Shown here: positions 8,382-16,582 of the stretch, in pieces
Layout of the letters: the number at the start of each line of letters is the position of its first letter
How positions within the stretch are numbered: position 1 is the stretch's first letter
Assembly (NCBI RefSeq): GCF_020099275.1
Contig: NZ_CP083646.1
Location: 1,860,001-1,924,000, forward strand
Reading direction: 5' to 3'
Source of the DNA: Corynebacterium falsenii
Lineage (GTDB): Bacteria; Actinomycetota; Actinomycetes; Mycobacteriales; Mycobacteriaceae
Length of the DNA stretch: 64,000 bases
Position numbers and translations under genes: made by a program
The notes under the pieces: model-generated
The model's input: only the letters and a program-made list of their open reading frames with translations
Databases searched by the model: none
Told to the model about the DNA's origin: nothing

Positions 8382-10535
8382 TTAGACTTCCTTGAGGTGG
8401 AAGATCCGGTGCTTGTCGAGGTAGGTTTCGAAGCCATCGGGGACCACGAAGGTGGTGGCATCGGACTCGATGATGGCGGGACCGGTGATCTCGTTGCCTG
8501 GCAGCAGCGATTCCATCTGGTACAGCTGCGCTTCCTTCCACTCGCCCTTGCGGTAGAAGCGGCGCGTGCCCAGGCGGGACTCCTCTGGCGGCTCTTTGCC
8601 TTGGAGTTCCTCTTCCGGAATCTGCGGCTTGGGGATGTCCACCTTGCCGCGCAGGATGGCGCCGGTCACCGAGTAGCCGAGCTCTGGGGAGCGGGCGGAG
8701 GCTGCGTAGACGCGGCCGTAGGTGTCGTTGAAGGTGTCCACCAAGGCGTCCCAGTCTTCGGCGCTGGAGGCCTTCGAGATGGGAGACTCGATTTCCAGGT
8801 CGTTGAGCTGGCCGCGGTACTGCATGCGGTAGCCGGGGATGAGGGTCACGTCCTCGGCCTTGTAGCCGTTGAGCTCGAATTCCTCAAGGACCTTCTCGGT
8901 GAGCTCTGACCAGGCGTCCTGGAGAACCTTCGCGTTGGCAGCCTTCTCGTCGTCGGCTGCATCCTCATCGATGTTGAGGTCGAGGGACTTGTCGTAGCGG
9001 TACTCGAAGTCTGCGGATGCGCATCCGAAGGCGGAGAAGCCAGCGGCCCAGGCGGGAACGAGGGTGTCCTGGAAGCCCAGGCCCTCGGTGTAGCCGTAGG
9101 TGTGTACCGGGCCGGCACCGCCGTAGGAGAAGCAGACGAAGCTCTCTGGCGAGTAGCCCTTGCCGGAGACCAGGGACTTCACGTAGTCGCGAAGTTCGGT
9201 ATCGAGAATCTCGATCACGCCGGAGGCGGCTTCCTCCACGCTGAGGCCCAGTGGATCGGCGATCTGCTCCTTGATGGCGTTGCGTGCGCGGTCGACGTCG
9301 AGAGTGATAAGACCGCCAAGGAAGTTATCCGGGTTCAGGTATCCCAGCACCACGTGGCAGTCGGAGACCGTGACGGTATCGATGCCGGAATCAGCCCAGC
9401 ACACGCCCACGCGGTAGCCGGCGGAATCCGGACCCAGCTTGATGGCCTTGGTGTAGGGATCGAGGCGCACCATGGAACCAGCACCGGCGCCGACGGAGTC
9501 CATGCCGACCAGCGGCAGGGACAGCACCAGGCGGGCCATGTCGGGGTCGTTATGGATTGACAGCTCGCCTCGGGTGATGAGAGCCACGTCGAAGCTCGTA
9601 CCGCCGATGTCGGAGCAGACGATGTTGTCGTAGCCCAGCGTCTCGCCGAGATACTTCGCACCGATCACACCGCCGATTGGTCCGGACACGATGGTGCGAG
9701 CCAGCTCGCGGGCCTTCCAAGAGATGGTGCCGCCGTGGGTGGCCATCACGCGGGTGTCGAACTTGGCGCCGTGCTCGCGGAAGGCGTTGGAGATCTTCTT
9801 CAGCGTCTGCCGCGAGGGCTCTGCTGCATAGGCCTCCAGCACGGTGGTGTTGGTGCGGTGGCTTTCCTTACGCACCGGATAGTAGTCGGCGGAGGCGAAG
9901 ACTGGGATCTTCTTTCCGGACTTTTCTACTTCTTCCAGCACGATGTCGCGGACGCGGCGCTCGTGCTCGGGGTTCTTGTAGGAGTGCAGGAGGGAAATCG
10001 CGATGCCTTCAACGTCGGCTTCGATGAGTTCCTGGGCTGCTTGGCGGGCAGTGTCCTCGCGGAGCGGGATCACCACGGTGCCGAACATGTCAACGCGCTC
10101 CACAACGCCTCGGGTAAGGTCGCGTGGCACGAGCGGTTCGTCGTACCAGTGCGTGTTGATGTGGATGCGGTCGGGGTAGGCCAGGCCGAGGTGGGACTGG
10201 ATTGCTCGGCCCATGCGGTGGAAATCTTCCATTCCTGCGTTGACGATCAGGCCACAGCGGAGGCCTTTGCGCTGCACAACACGGTTAAGCATGGCCGTAC
10301 CGGAGTACACACCGGTGATGAGTTGGCCGATTGCGTCGTCGATATTGTCGATGTCCCAGCCCACGAGTGCGTCGGCGCTGGAGTTCAGCAGTGCCACGGA
10401 CTCATCGTCTGGGTTGGATTGTGCTTTGCCGACGACGAAGTCGCCGTTGTTGTCGACAAAGAACGTGTCGGTCATAGTCCCGCCGGCGTCGATGCCAAGC
10501 ACTTCAACCCTGCGGGCGGCAGATTCGGGAGCCAT
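8382..10535 (-). CDS. acxA: Acetone carboxylase, beta subunit (hydantoinase A/HyuA family)
   Basis: The 717-residue protein is a HyuA-family ATPase of the same length as Xanthobacter AcxA. The N-terminal phosphate loop of the ASKHA fold is visible (LGIDAGGTMTDTFFV), as is a second phosphate motif (CSDIGGTSFDVALI). The beta subunit is where ATP is hydrolysed to activate acetone and bicarbonate. The RBS GGAGGAAGG sits directly before the ATG. It is the first gene of the acxABC operon, with a GlxR-type site about 52 bp upstream. No downstream CoA-transferase or thiolase for acetoacetate is present in this window. Confidence 0.93.
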   Translation of the reverse strand: MAPESAARRVEVLGIDAGGTMTDTFFVDNNGDFVVGKAQSNPDDESVALLNSSADALVGWDIDNIDDAIGQLITGVYSGTAMLNRVVQRKGLRCGLIVNAGMEDFHRMGRAIQSHLGLAYPDRIHINTHWYDEPLVPRDLTRGVVERVDMFGTVVIPLREDTARQAAQELIEADVEGIAISLLHSYKNPEHERRVRDIVLEEVEKSGKKIPVFASADYYPVRKESHRTNTTVLEAYAAEPSRQTLKKISNAFREHGAKFDTRVMATHGGTISWKARELARTIVSGPIGGVIGAKYLGETLGYDNIVCSDIGGTSFDVALITRGELSIHNDPDMARLVLSLPLVGMDSVGAGAGSMVRLDPYTKAIKLGPDSAGYRVGVCWADSGIDTVTVSDCHVVLGYLNPDNFLGGLITLDVDRARNAIKEQIADPLGLSVEEAASGVIEILDTELRDYVKSLVSGKGYSPESFVCFSYGGAGPVHTYGYTEGLGFQDTLVPAWAAGFSAFGCASADFEYRYDKSLDLNIDEDAADDEKAANAKVLQDAWSELTEKVLEEFELNGYKAEDVTLIPGYRMQYRGQLNDLEIESPISKASSAEDWDALVDTFNDTYGRVYAASARSPELGYSVTGAILRGKVDIPKPQIPEEELQGKEPPEESRLGTRRFYRKGEWKEAQLYQMESLLPGNEITGPAIIESDATTFVVPDGFETYLDKHRIFHLKEV

Positions 10536-10586
10536 ACCTTCCTCCGTTTCACGAGATCACGCCCGCGGTTCCTTCACCCACGAGGC

Positions 10587-10602
10587 TGTGATGCAACTCA
10601 CA
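10587..10602. promoter_or_regulatory. GlxR/CRP-type operator upstream of acxA
   Basis: TGTGA-TGCAAC-TCACA is a perfect match to the fixed bases of the CRP/GlxR consensus. It lies 52 bp upstream of the acxA start codon. On the minus strand a possible -10 (TAGTGT) overlaps its distal edge, so binding could repress or activate depending on the true start site. Confidence 0.7.
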
Positions 10603-10631
10603 CTATGGCGCGCGAAGGAGGGTTATCCACT

Positions 10632-10680
10632 ACCCACCTGGGTGGTTTTCGGCTACCACCCACCCCACCCGGTGGCCACC
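10632..10680. promoter_or_regulatory. Dyad cluster upstream of acxA
   Basis: Two GGTGG-containing dyads, ACCCA-CC-TGGGT and the perfect palindrome GGTGGCCACC, lie 39 bp apart, 97-145 bp upstream of acxA. They are a plausible site for the LuxR-type regulator. No direct evidence links them. Confidence 0.35.
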
Positions 10681-10874
10681 CTTCGGTGTTGGATTTTCGG
10701 GGCGTTGCACCCTAGGGGGTTGGCCTCTTTTTCCTCGACGCCACCAGCCTCCCGTTCGTTGGGTTGGGTTCGGGTGGTTGCAGGTAGTGCCTGCACAGGC
10801 ATTTGTGCGCCCGATGTATCTTTTCGATCTGACCAGGGCGTGTCAATATTTTTCGAAAATGTTGCCTAACACTC

Positions 10875-10903
10875 TTGTTCGATGTCCCACACGCCTGTAC
10901 TAT
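10875..10903 (+). promoter_or_regulatory. Probable promoter of the DUF222/HNH gene
   Basis: TTGTTC (10875-10880), a 17-bp spacer and TACTAT (10898-10903, preceded by TG) resemble a housekeeping promoter. It implies a leader of about 150 nt before the ATG at 11062. Confidence 0.5.
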
Positions 10904-11061
10904 AGAAACCAACAACACCACACGGGGACGCCACACCACGGGGAAACACCAAGAAACATCCGGATATGCTGGCTTTTAGCAGGTATATCGGAGTTTATCA
11001 CCGGTGGTGCCACGGGCACAGTAGGAACTTTGTAGGGGAATTATCCAGGGGGAAGATCACT

Positions 11062-12963
11062 ATGGCCACCACACCACACACCAAAGAGTCGATCAGAACA
11101 GACGAACACACAAACGATACCGACAGTGACAGTGTCGTTGATTTGGCCACGCATGTTGATGTCATCGAAGCATCCATGGCCACGGTCACCGACATCCTCA
11201 CCACCCCCACCGCCGAGCTATTCCACACCCACCGCACCGACATCATCCGCCTGTTGAAAACCATCAGCCACACCGACACGTTGTATGCGGCGTTTGCTTA
11301 TGCTGCCCACGAAGCACACATCTCCCGCGCGGCGGGCACGACACGAACCTCGACCTACCTCGCGAGGTTGTTGGACACCTCCGAATACCAAGCACGACAG
11401 TGGATCAACCTCGGGATAAGCCTGTACAAACCACCCGAACCACCCACAGATAACACTGACGGCGACAACACCACCGACGGCGAGGAAGACTCAGCCAACA
11501 ATGACGACGATGACACCGACGATGCCCAGAGTCGTGCCGACCAATTAGCCGAACGTCGTCGGGCACACGAAGCCCACCAAGCACATTTGGCTGCCCAGGC
11601 ACAAGCACGCAAACAAGCCCGCAAGCTTAGCGATGCGAAACTGGCGGAGATCAACCGCGAACTCGAACACCTCCACCCCAGCCTGCACACCGAGCATCAC
11701 CACATCCTGTTCGACAACGCCACAACCATGGCAACCACCACCACCGTCGACGACCTCAAACTCCACCTGCGCACCCAAGTCCGCACACTCAATAGCAGCG
11801 TGGTGGATCCGACCGCTGACTACCGGGCACGCAAACTCCTCTGGTCACCCGCCGACACCCACGGCAACATCCGCCTCACCGCCGTACTCCCCCGCACAGG
11901 GCACGCATTGTTGGAAACGCTGATGTCCCCAGCACGATTAGCGGCGTTCGACCGCAGTCGTGGGGTGAACACGGACGAGGACCGTAGAACCATGGCTCAA
12001 CGCAGGGCGGATGTGTTCATGGCGATGTTGGAAACCTGGGCCGAGGATGCTGACGCCGCCACCGCCCCACGCACACGGGGGTTGGCATCCCTAGTGGTGG
12101 CACTGTCGGCCAAGGATCTCACCACACTGCCCACCAACACCACTGATGCTGATGCGGACCCTGGCGTGAAAGCCAGCCCCACGATCCGAGCTGAATCCGG
12201 AGCACCTGCCACCAGCGGTACCACTGGCTCCCCACCACCGGTATCCGGAGAGTCACTGAATGCACCTGGTGTGTGGTTTCCCACGAACACCAACGCCCGG
12301 CTGCACCCGATCGATATTCTCCGGTTGGGGTTGGCTGAACATGATCTGGGGGTGGTGCTCGATCCGGATTCCGGACGCGCCCTTACTGCCGCGCGGATGA
12401 AGCGGCACGCCACGGTGGAGCAGAAGCTCATGCTCGTTGCTGAGCAGCTGTGTTGTGCGTATCCGGGGTGTAACCGGGCTGCGGTGGATTGCGATGTTCA
12501 CCACATCAAAGCTTGGTCCCGTGGGGGACGCACGACCGTTGATAATTTGACGTTGTTGTGTCGGACGCATCATCGGATGAATAGGGATCAGCATGATGGT
12601 GGTGTGGGTATGGGCCATGCCGAGGTTGATCCGGATTCCGGACGCGTCGGCTGGTGGGAAGCCCGCCACACTCATGAGGGCTTACCGGATCTGCCTGGGG
12701 CACCACCACCAGATACTGAACCAAAGACAGATCCATCACCGTCTGGGTCACCGGTCACCGAACCTTCAGGGTCGGGCCCGCACGCACGCCCGCGTCCGCA
12801 CCCGCGGTTGAGTGACACGGTTGTGGTCAACACGTCCACCACCGCCAGCCAAGCCCCCGGCGCCAAAGTGACCGACCAGGCTTGGGGAAGTGAGGAGGTT
12901 CAGGCATTGTTCGACCCACCACAACCACAGTCCCCAACACGCCGCAGTGATCGAGCATCATGA
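11062..12963 (+). CDS. DUF222 / HNH endonuclease-domain protein (REP13E12-like)
   Basis: The 633-residue protein has an N-terminal DUF222 region, an acidic Asp/Glu patch with an Ala/Gln/Arg-rich coiled-coil-like helix (about 150-220), and a C-terminal HNH nuclease motif (CAYPGCNRAAVDCDVHHIKAWSRGG shortened here to its core DVHHI ... N ... CRTHHR). The tail is Pro/Ser/Thr-rich. I chose ATG 11062, which follows AGGGGGAA. These proteins occur in many near-identical copies in actinobacteria and are linked to the REP13E12 repeats of mycobacteria; their role is unproven. The gene is unusually rich in ACC/CAC codons compared with its neighbours. Two copies of an 18-bp repeat flank the HNH motif. Confidence 0.85.
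   Translation: MATTPHTKESIRTDEHTNDTDSDSVVDLATHVDVIEASMATVTDILTTPTAELFHTHRTDIIRLLKTISHTDTLYAAFAYAAHEAHISRAAGTTRTSTYLARLLDTSEYQARQWINLGISLYKPPEPPTDNTDGDNTTDGEEDSANNDDDDTDDAQSRADQLAERRRAHEAHQAHLAAQAQARKQARKLSDAKLAEINRELEHLHPSLHTEHHHILFDNATTMATTTTVDDLKLHLRTQVRTLNSSVVDPTADYRARKLLWSPADTHGNIRLTAVLPRTGHALLETLMSPARLAAFDRSRGVNTDEDRRTMAQRRADVFMAMLETWAEDADAATAPRTRGLASLVVALSAKDLTTLPTNTTDADADPGVKASPTIRAESGAPATSGTTGSPPPVSGESLNAPGVWFPTNTNARLHPIDILRLGLAEHDLGVVLDPDSGRALTAARMKRHATVEQKLMLVAEQLCCAYPGCNRAAVDCDVHHIKAWSRGGRTTVDNLTLLCRTHHRMNRDQHDGGVGMGHAEVDPDSGRVGWWEARHTHEGLPDLPGAPPPDTEPKTDPSPSGSPVTEPSGSGPHARPRPHPRLSDTVVVNTSTTASQAPGAKVTDQAWGSEEVQALFDPPQPQSPTRRSDRAS
12361..12378 (+). repeat. 18-bp repeat GATCCGGAWTCCGGACGC, copy 1
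   Basis: First of three copies around the HNH domain. The core TCCGGA-T-TCCGGA is a near-perfect palindrome. Here it encodes DPDSGR just before the HNH motif. Confidence 0.7.
12628..12645 (+). repeat. 18-bp repeat, copy 2
   Basis: Identical to copy 1 over 18 bp and again encoding DPDSGR, just after the HNH motif. Confidence 0.7.
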
Positions 12964-13039
12964 CCAACCAGCAGCACTTAGCACCAGCACCGAGCACCAC
13001 CCCACCCCAAACCCGAACCAAGCCAATCCGAACCGAGCC

Positions 13040-13057
13040 GATCCGGAATCCGGACGC
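13040..13057 (+). repeat. 18-bp repeat, copy 3 (intergenic)
   Basis: One base different from copies 1 and 2 (A/T at the palindrome centre) and located 76 bp downstream of the stop codon, outside any gene. Confidence 0.65.
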
Positions 13058-13111
13058 AACCATCCCACCACCAGCACACCAAGCAAACAGACTCGTTAGC
13101 CCCGAGACAAG

Positions 13112-13150
13112 AAAAACCACGCCACCCCGAAAATACGAGGATGGCGTGGT
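13112..13150 (-). terminator. Rho-independent terminator of rpsO
   Basis: On the minus strand ACCACGCCA and TGGCGTGGT form a stem around a loop of about 17 nt, followed by TTTTTCTTG. It lies about 70 bp past the rpsO stop codon and also faces the converging HNH gene. Confidence 0.75.
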
Positions 13151-13222
13151 GGAGGGGCAATGCCGCGAGGCAACACCCCGCACAGCGCTAGTGCTGGACT
13201 AGTCGCCTAGCTAGCGGCAAGA

Positions 13223-13492
13223 CTAGCGGCGCAGGCCCAGGCGCTGGATCAGAGAACGGTAACGGTCAACGTTGTTCTCAGCCAGGTACTTCAGCAGGCT
13301 CTTGCGACGACCAACCAGCAGCAGCAGGCCGCGGCGGGAGTGGTGATCGTGCTTGTGGAACTTCAGGTGCTCGGTCAGCTGACGGATACGAACGGTCAGC
13401 AGCGCAACCTGAGCTTCGGGGGAACCGGTGTCGGTCTCGTGGAGGCCGAACTCCTTGAGGGTCTCTGCCTTCTGCTCCTTGGAAAGAGCCAT
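13223..13492 (-). CDS. rpsO: 30S ribosomal protein S15
   Basis: The 89-residue protein is the complete S15 family ([38 protein letters not shown]). S15 binds 16S rRNA early in 30S assembly. An AAGGAG ribosome-binding site precedes the ATG. It follows ribF on the same strand with about 240 bp between them, which contains an 8-bp tandem array. Confidence 0.98.
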   Translation of the reverse strand: MALSKEQKAETLKEFGLHETDTGSPEAQVALLTVRIRQLTEHLKFHKHDHHSRRGLLLLVGRRKSLLKYLAENNVDRYRSLIQRLGLRR

Positions 13493-13672
13493 AAGAATAT
13501 CTCCTTGGTAGTTGTTTCAGTCCGCGCGAAAAGTTGTCCATACACAGCGCCGCCGGTCAGACCTCGGCGTGTGATGAGCATGCGACTACCGCAGACCACA
13601 GTCGCAGACTTAGCAACACTACCACCGACACCCCACAGCGGCCAAAAGCCACACCCCTTTCTCCCCGAGCCT

Positions 13673-13728
13673 CATTACGTCATTACGTCAGTGCGTCAGT
13701 GCGTCAGTGCGTCACTGCGCCATTACGT
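13673..13728. repeat. 8-bp tandem repeat, seven units, between ribF and rpsO
   Basis: Seven consecutive 8-mers: CATTACGT twice, CAGTGCGT three times, CACTGCGC, then CATTACGT. The array ends 6 bp before the ribF stop codon (13734) in plus coordinates, so it lies in the 3' UTR of ribF and upstream of rpsO. Each unit contains ACGTCA-like half sites across its junctions. Confidence 0.85.
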
Positions 13729-13733
13729 CATGC

Positions 13734-14738
13734 TCACCGTGTCAGCGCAGCCCGCGTATTAGCCACGTCCCGGCCAATCGCCTCAATGAGCTCCTCCATC
13801 GAGGTGTACGTCTCCTGCCCACGCAGCCGCTCCACAAACTCCACACGAGTGTCCAACCCGTACAGGTCAGCCTCGTGATCGAGGATGAAGCTCTCCACGC
13901 TGCGCGGCTCATGCCCGAAGGTCGGGTTCGTGCCCACCGAGATCGCGGCAGCCAGCCTCTCCCCCACGGGCATCGTCCCCACCTTCTGTCCAGGCGCGCC
14001 CTTGCCCGGCAAGACCGTCACGTAGCCGGCATACACACCGTCCGCCGGAAGGGCGTACTTCTCCGGGAAGTACAGGTTTGCTGTGGGGAACCCCAGCGCG
14101 CGACCACCACGGCCCGCGCCGTGCGTCACCTCCCCCTCCACGGTGAAGGGCCGACCCAGCGCGTGGTTCGCCCCCGCAATGTCACCGTCGGCCAGCGCCT
14201 GCCGGATCCACGTGGAGCATACGACGTGGGGGGACGCGGTGGCGTCGGATGGACTCGATTCCTCCAGAAGCGGCACGACGTGCACATCGATGCCACGCTC
14301 AGCACCGAGCTCGGCGAGGGTGTCCGTGGTGCCCGCAGCCTTGTGGCCGAAGGTGAAGTTCTCCCCCACATACACGGCCTTCGCGTGCAGCAGGTCCACG
14401 AGCACATGATCGACGTACTCGGCCGGCGACCAGCTGGAAATCTCCTTCGTGAAGGCCACCACAACCACGTTGTCGATACCCATCTGCTGGGCCAGCTCAG
14501 CACGCTGGGACACCGTGCCCAGCAGCGGCGGAACGGACTCCGGGCGGAATACCACCGTGGGATGCGGATCGAAAGTGAACATGACGCTCGGCACGCCCAT
14601 GTCACGCGCCGTCGCCACCGTGCGGGTCACCAGCTCCTGGTGGCCACGGTGCACGCCATCGAACACGCCGATGGTCACCACAGTTCCGTTGGCCCCGACA
14701 TGCTCGGGAACCCTGTCCAGTCCGTACCAGATACTCAC
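13734..14738 (-). CDS. ribF: Bifunctional riboflavin kinase / FAD synthetase
   Basis: The 334-residue protein makes FMN and FAD from riboflavin. The N-terminal nucleotidyltransferase domain shows TIGVFDGVHRGHQ and the C-terminal flavokinase domain shows GRGGRALGFPTANL. I chose GTG 14738 (VSIWYGLDRVPEHVG), which aligns with the usual corynebacterial N-terminus; the frame is open further upstream but would overlap truB. It is divergent from truB with only 24 bp between start codons. I see no FMN riboswitch in that gap. Confidence 0.95.
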   Translation of the reverse strand: MSIWYGLDRVPEHVGANGTVVTIGVFDGVHRGHQELVTRTVATARDMGVPSVMFTFDPHPTVVFRPESVPPLLGTVSQRAELAQQMGIDNVVVVAFTKEISSWSPAEYVDHVLVDLLHAKAVYVGENFTFGHKAAGTTDTLAELGAERGIDVHVVPLLEESSPSDATASPHVVCSTWIRQALADGDIAGANHALGRPFTVEGEVTHGAGRGGRALGFPTANLYFPEKYALPADGVYAGYVTVLPGKGAPGQKVGTMPVGERLAAAISVGTNPTFGHEPRSVESFILDHEADLYGLDTRVEFVERLRGQETYTSMEELIEAIGRDVANTRAALTR

Positions 14739-14762
14739 AGACCAAATGCTAGCCGATACCCT

Positions 14763-15854
14763 ATGGCTATGGCTCACACCCCCACCCCGCCCCCGGCACA
14801 ATCACGCACGCAAGCACACGCCCAGTCACACGAGCAAGCACACGGCCAGTCACACGAGCAAGCACACGGCCAACCAGCAAGTATCCTCGGCCGCTCCGGC
14901 GTGATGATCGTCGACAAGCCCAGCGGGATGAGCTCGCACGACGTCGTCGCGCGGTTGCGGCGGATCATGGGCACCCGCCGGGTCGGCCACTCCGGCACCC
15001 TCGACCCGATGGCGACGGGAGTGCTGGTGGTCGGCGTCGAACGCGGGACGAAATTCCTCGCGCACGTGGTCACCCACGATAAGCGCTACGAAGCCACGAT
15101 GCGTCTCGGCGCGTCGACAGTCACCGACGACGCCGAGGGGGACGTGCTCTCCACGGCCGCTCCCGAATTGCTCGGTAGTCTCGACGACGACAGCATCCGC
15201 GCCGCCTGTGCCGCGCTCGTCGGCGACATTCAGCAAAAACCCACCAGCGTGTCGTCCATTAAGATCAACGGCCGGCGGGCTCACGAACTGGTGCGGGAGG
15301 GGCAGGAAGTGGACATCCCCGCCCGCCCCGTGACCGTGCATTCCTTGGAGGTGCATTCGATCACTCGTGTTGGCGGCGCTGCGGCGGACGGTAGCGGCGG
15401 GACGAACACGACGAACGGGGCAAACGGGGCGAACACCACAAAAGCCCCGGAAGCAATTGATGTCGTCATCTCCGTACACTGCTCCAGCGGCACCTACATC
15501 CGCGCGATCGCCCGCGACGTCGGCGCCGAATTGGGCGTGGGTGGGCACCTCACCCAACTGCGCCGCACGTCGGTCGGCCCCTTCGACATCGCAGAGGCGA
15601 AGACCCTCGAGCAACTCGCCGAGAACCCGCAGTTGTCGTTGAGTCTCGACGACGCCATGATCCGCTGCTTCCCCACCCGCGAGATCACCGAGGAGCAGGC
15701 CACCAACGTGGCTCTGGGCAAATGGCTCGAGCCAGTGGGCAAGCGGGGTGTCTACGCGGTCGTCACGCCCACGGGACATGCCTATGCTCTGCTGAAGGAG
15801 AAGGGCGCTAGGGCGGCGTCGGTGTTCGTGGCCCGTCCCCACGGGCTCGACTAG
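14763..15854 (+). CDS. truB: tRNA pseudouridine-55 synthase
   Basis: The 363-residue protein forms pseudouridine 55 in the tRNA T-loop. The catalytic region GTRRVGHSGTLDPMATGVLVVG contains the active-site Asp. The N-terminal extension of about 40 residues is Gln/His/Ala-rich and includes an exact 24-bp duplication. An Asn/Thr/Gly linker (residues about 214-225) is a 9-bp repeat. The start is ATG 14763 or 14769. Its stop codon overlaps the stop of convergent pptT in a CTAG. Confidence 0.95.
   Translation: MAMAHTPTPPPAQSRTQAHAQSHEQAHGQSHEQAHGQPASILGRSGVMIVDKPSGMSSHDVVARLRRIMGTRRVGHSGTLDPMATGVLVVGVERGTKFLAHVVTHDKRYEATMRLGASTVTDDAEGDVLSTAAPELLGSLDDDSIRAACAALVGDIQQKPTSVSSIKINGRRAHELVREGQEVDIPARPVTVHSLEVHSITRVGGAAADGSGGTNTTNGANGANTTKAPEAIDVVISVHCSSGTYIRAIARDVGAELGVGGHLTQLRRTSVGPFDIAEAKTLEQLAENPQLSLSLDDAMIRCFPTREITEEQATNVALGKWLEPVGKRGVYAVVTPTGHAYALLKEKGARAASVFVARPHGLD
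14823..14870 (+). repeat. 24-bp exact tandem duplication in truB
   Basis: Two identical adjacent 24-mers encode QSHEQAHG twice in the non-conserved N-terminus of TruB. A degenerate third partial unit precedes them. Confidence 0.85.
15402..15437 (+). repeat. 9-bp tandem repeat in truB linker
   Basis: Four 9-bp units encode TNT-TNG-ANG-ANT in a surface loop of TruB that is not conserved in the family. Confidence 0.7.
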
Positions 15855-16582
15855 CGACGAGTTGCCTGCCCCGCGGCCACAGCGGCGACAGTGACCACGA
15901 AGCCGTCGCGCACAGCCCAGCGGCCCTGGATGAACGGCACCGGCACGGGGCGCACCAGCAGGTAAGACACAAACGTGCCATCCGGGCGGATGTCGATATC
16001 GGCCTGGTCGAAGTCGAGGAACCGGTGGGTCAGCGGGAACCACGCTTTGTACGTGGCCTCCTTCGCAGAGAACAGCACCTTGTCGAGATCCCGCAAACCC
16101 GTGTGACGGGTGGTGCGACGGATGCGACGCTGCTCCCCGGGTAGCGCGATGGTGTTGAACACACCCTCAGGCAGCGGGCCGACGGGTTCGGCATCGATGC
16201 CGAGGGAGCGCCACCGACTCGACCGGCCGACGATCGCGGCGCGGAAGCCCTCGGTATGCGTCAGGGAGCCGGTCACGCCGTCGGGGAACACGGGCATGCC
16301 GCGCTCGCCGCGCATGATGGGCTGGTCCACCACAAACTCGGACATGGCGCGGTGCGCGCACCAGCGAGAGTCGCCGAAGTCAGCCTTGCGGCGGTCGACG
16401 GCGTTGGCCACGAGCTGTTGCTCCTCGGGGCAGAGCTCGTAGAAATTGCTCAGATCACCGGACGCCGAGTGCACCTCAACACAGCGGGTGCCCGTGGGCA
16501 ACATCGAGTTGGGAATGACGGTGCGGACATCCTGTCCGGCGTAGTCGGTGGCGGTGCAGCCGAACATCGTTGCGCTTCTCAC
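15851..16582 (-). CDS. pptT: 4'-phosphopantetheinyl transferase (PptT/Sfp type)
   Basis: The 243-residue protein transfers phosphopantetheine from CoA to carrier domains, in corynebacteria notably those of fatty-acid and mycolate synthases. Motifs LGIDAEPVG (Mg-binding Asp/Glu) and FSAKEATYKAWFPLT are diagnostic of the Sfp/EntD superfamily. The start is GTG 16582, behind GGAGGTGACCCC. It overlaps the stop of the upstream metallophosphoesterase by 4 bp (GTGA), so the two are probably translationally coupled. The same pair is adjacent in other Mycobacteriales. Confidence 0.92.
   Translation of the reverse strand: MRSATMFGCTATDYAGQDVRTVIPNSMLPTGTRCVEVHSASGDLSNFYELCPEEQQLVANAVDRRKADFGDSRWCAHRAMSEFVVDQPIMRGERGMPVFPDGVTGSLTHTEGFRAAIVGRSSRWRSLGIDAEPVGPLPEGVFNTIALPGEQRRIRRTTRHTGLRDLDKVLFSAKEATYKAWFPLTHRFLDFDQADIDIRPDGTFVSYLLVRPVPVPFIQGRWAVRDGFVVTVAAVAAGQATRR

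Larger units (their letters stand above)
10536..11061. other. Divergent intergenic region acxA / HNH gene
   Basis: This 525-bp gap holds no convincing gene. From left to right it has the GlxR-type site (10587-10602), a cluster of dyads (ACCCACCTGGGT at 10632-10643 and the perfect palindrome GGTGGCCACC at 10671-10680), one copy of the dispersed word GGTGGCGTCGA in inverse orientation (10735-10745), an AT-rich patch with an imperfect dyad around TTTTTCGAAAA near 10850-10865, and a promoter for the HNH gene. Confidence 0.6.

Noticed and set aside
10850..10868. LexA box in the dyad around TTTTTCGAAAA
   Set aside because: The halves and spacing do not match the actinobacterial CGAAC-N4-GTTCG pattern.
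11062..12963. Insertion sequence or prophage around the HNH gene
   Set aside because: No transposase, integrase, terminal inverted repeats or target-site duplication can be seen. DUF222-HNH genes are common resident repeats.
13673..13728. Possible CRISPR array
   Set aside because: The units are 8 bp in direct tandem without spacers, and no cas genes are present.
14739..14762. FMN riboswitch upstream of ribF
   Set aside because: Only 24 bp separate ribF from truB, which is too short for an RFN element; no conserved RFN boxes are seen.
13707..15854. A 715-codon plus-strand frame suggesting a giant N-terminal extension of TruB
   Set aside because: The first 350 codons are antisense to ribF. 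TruB conservation starts near 14885, and suitable start codons exist at 14763 and 14769.
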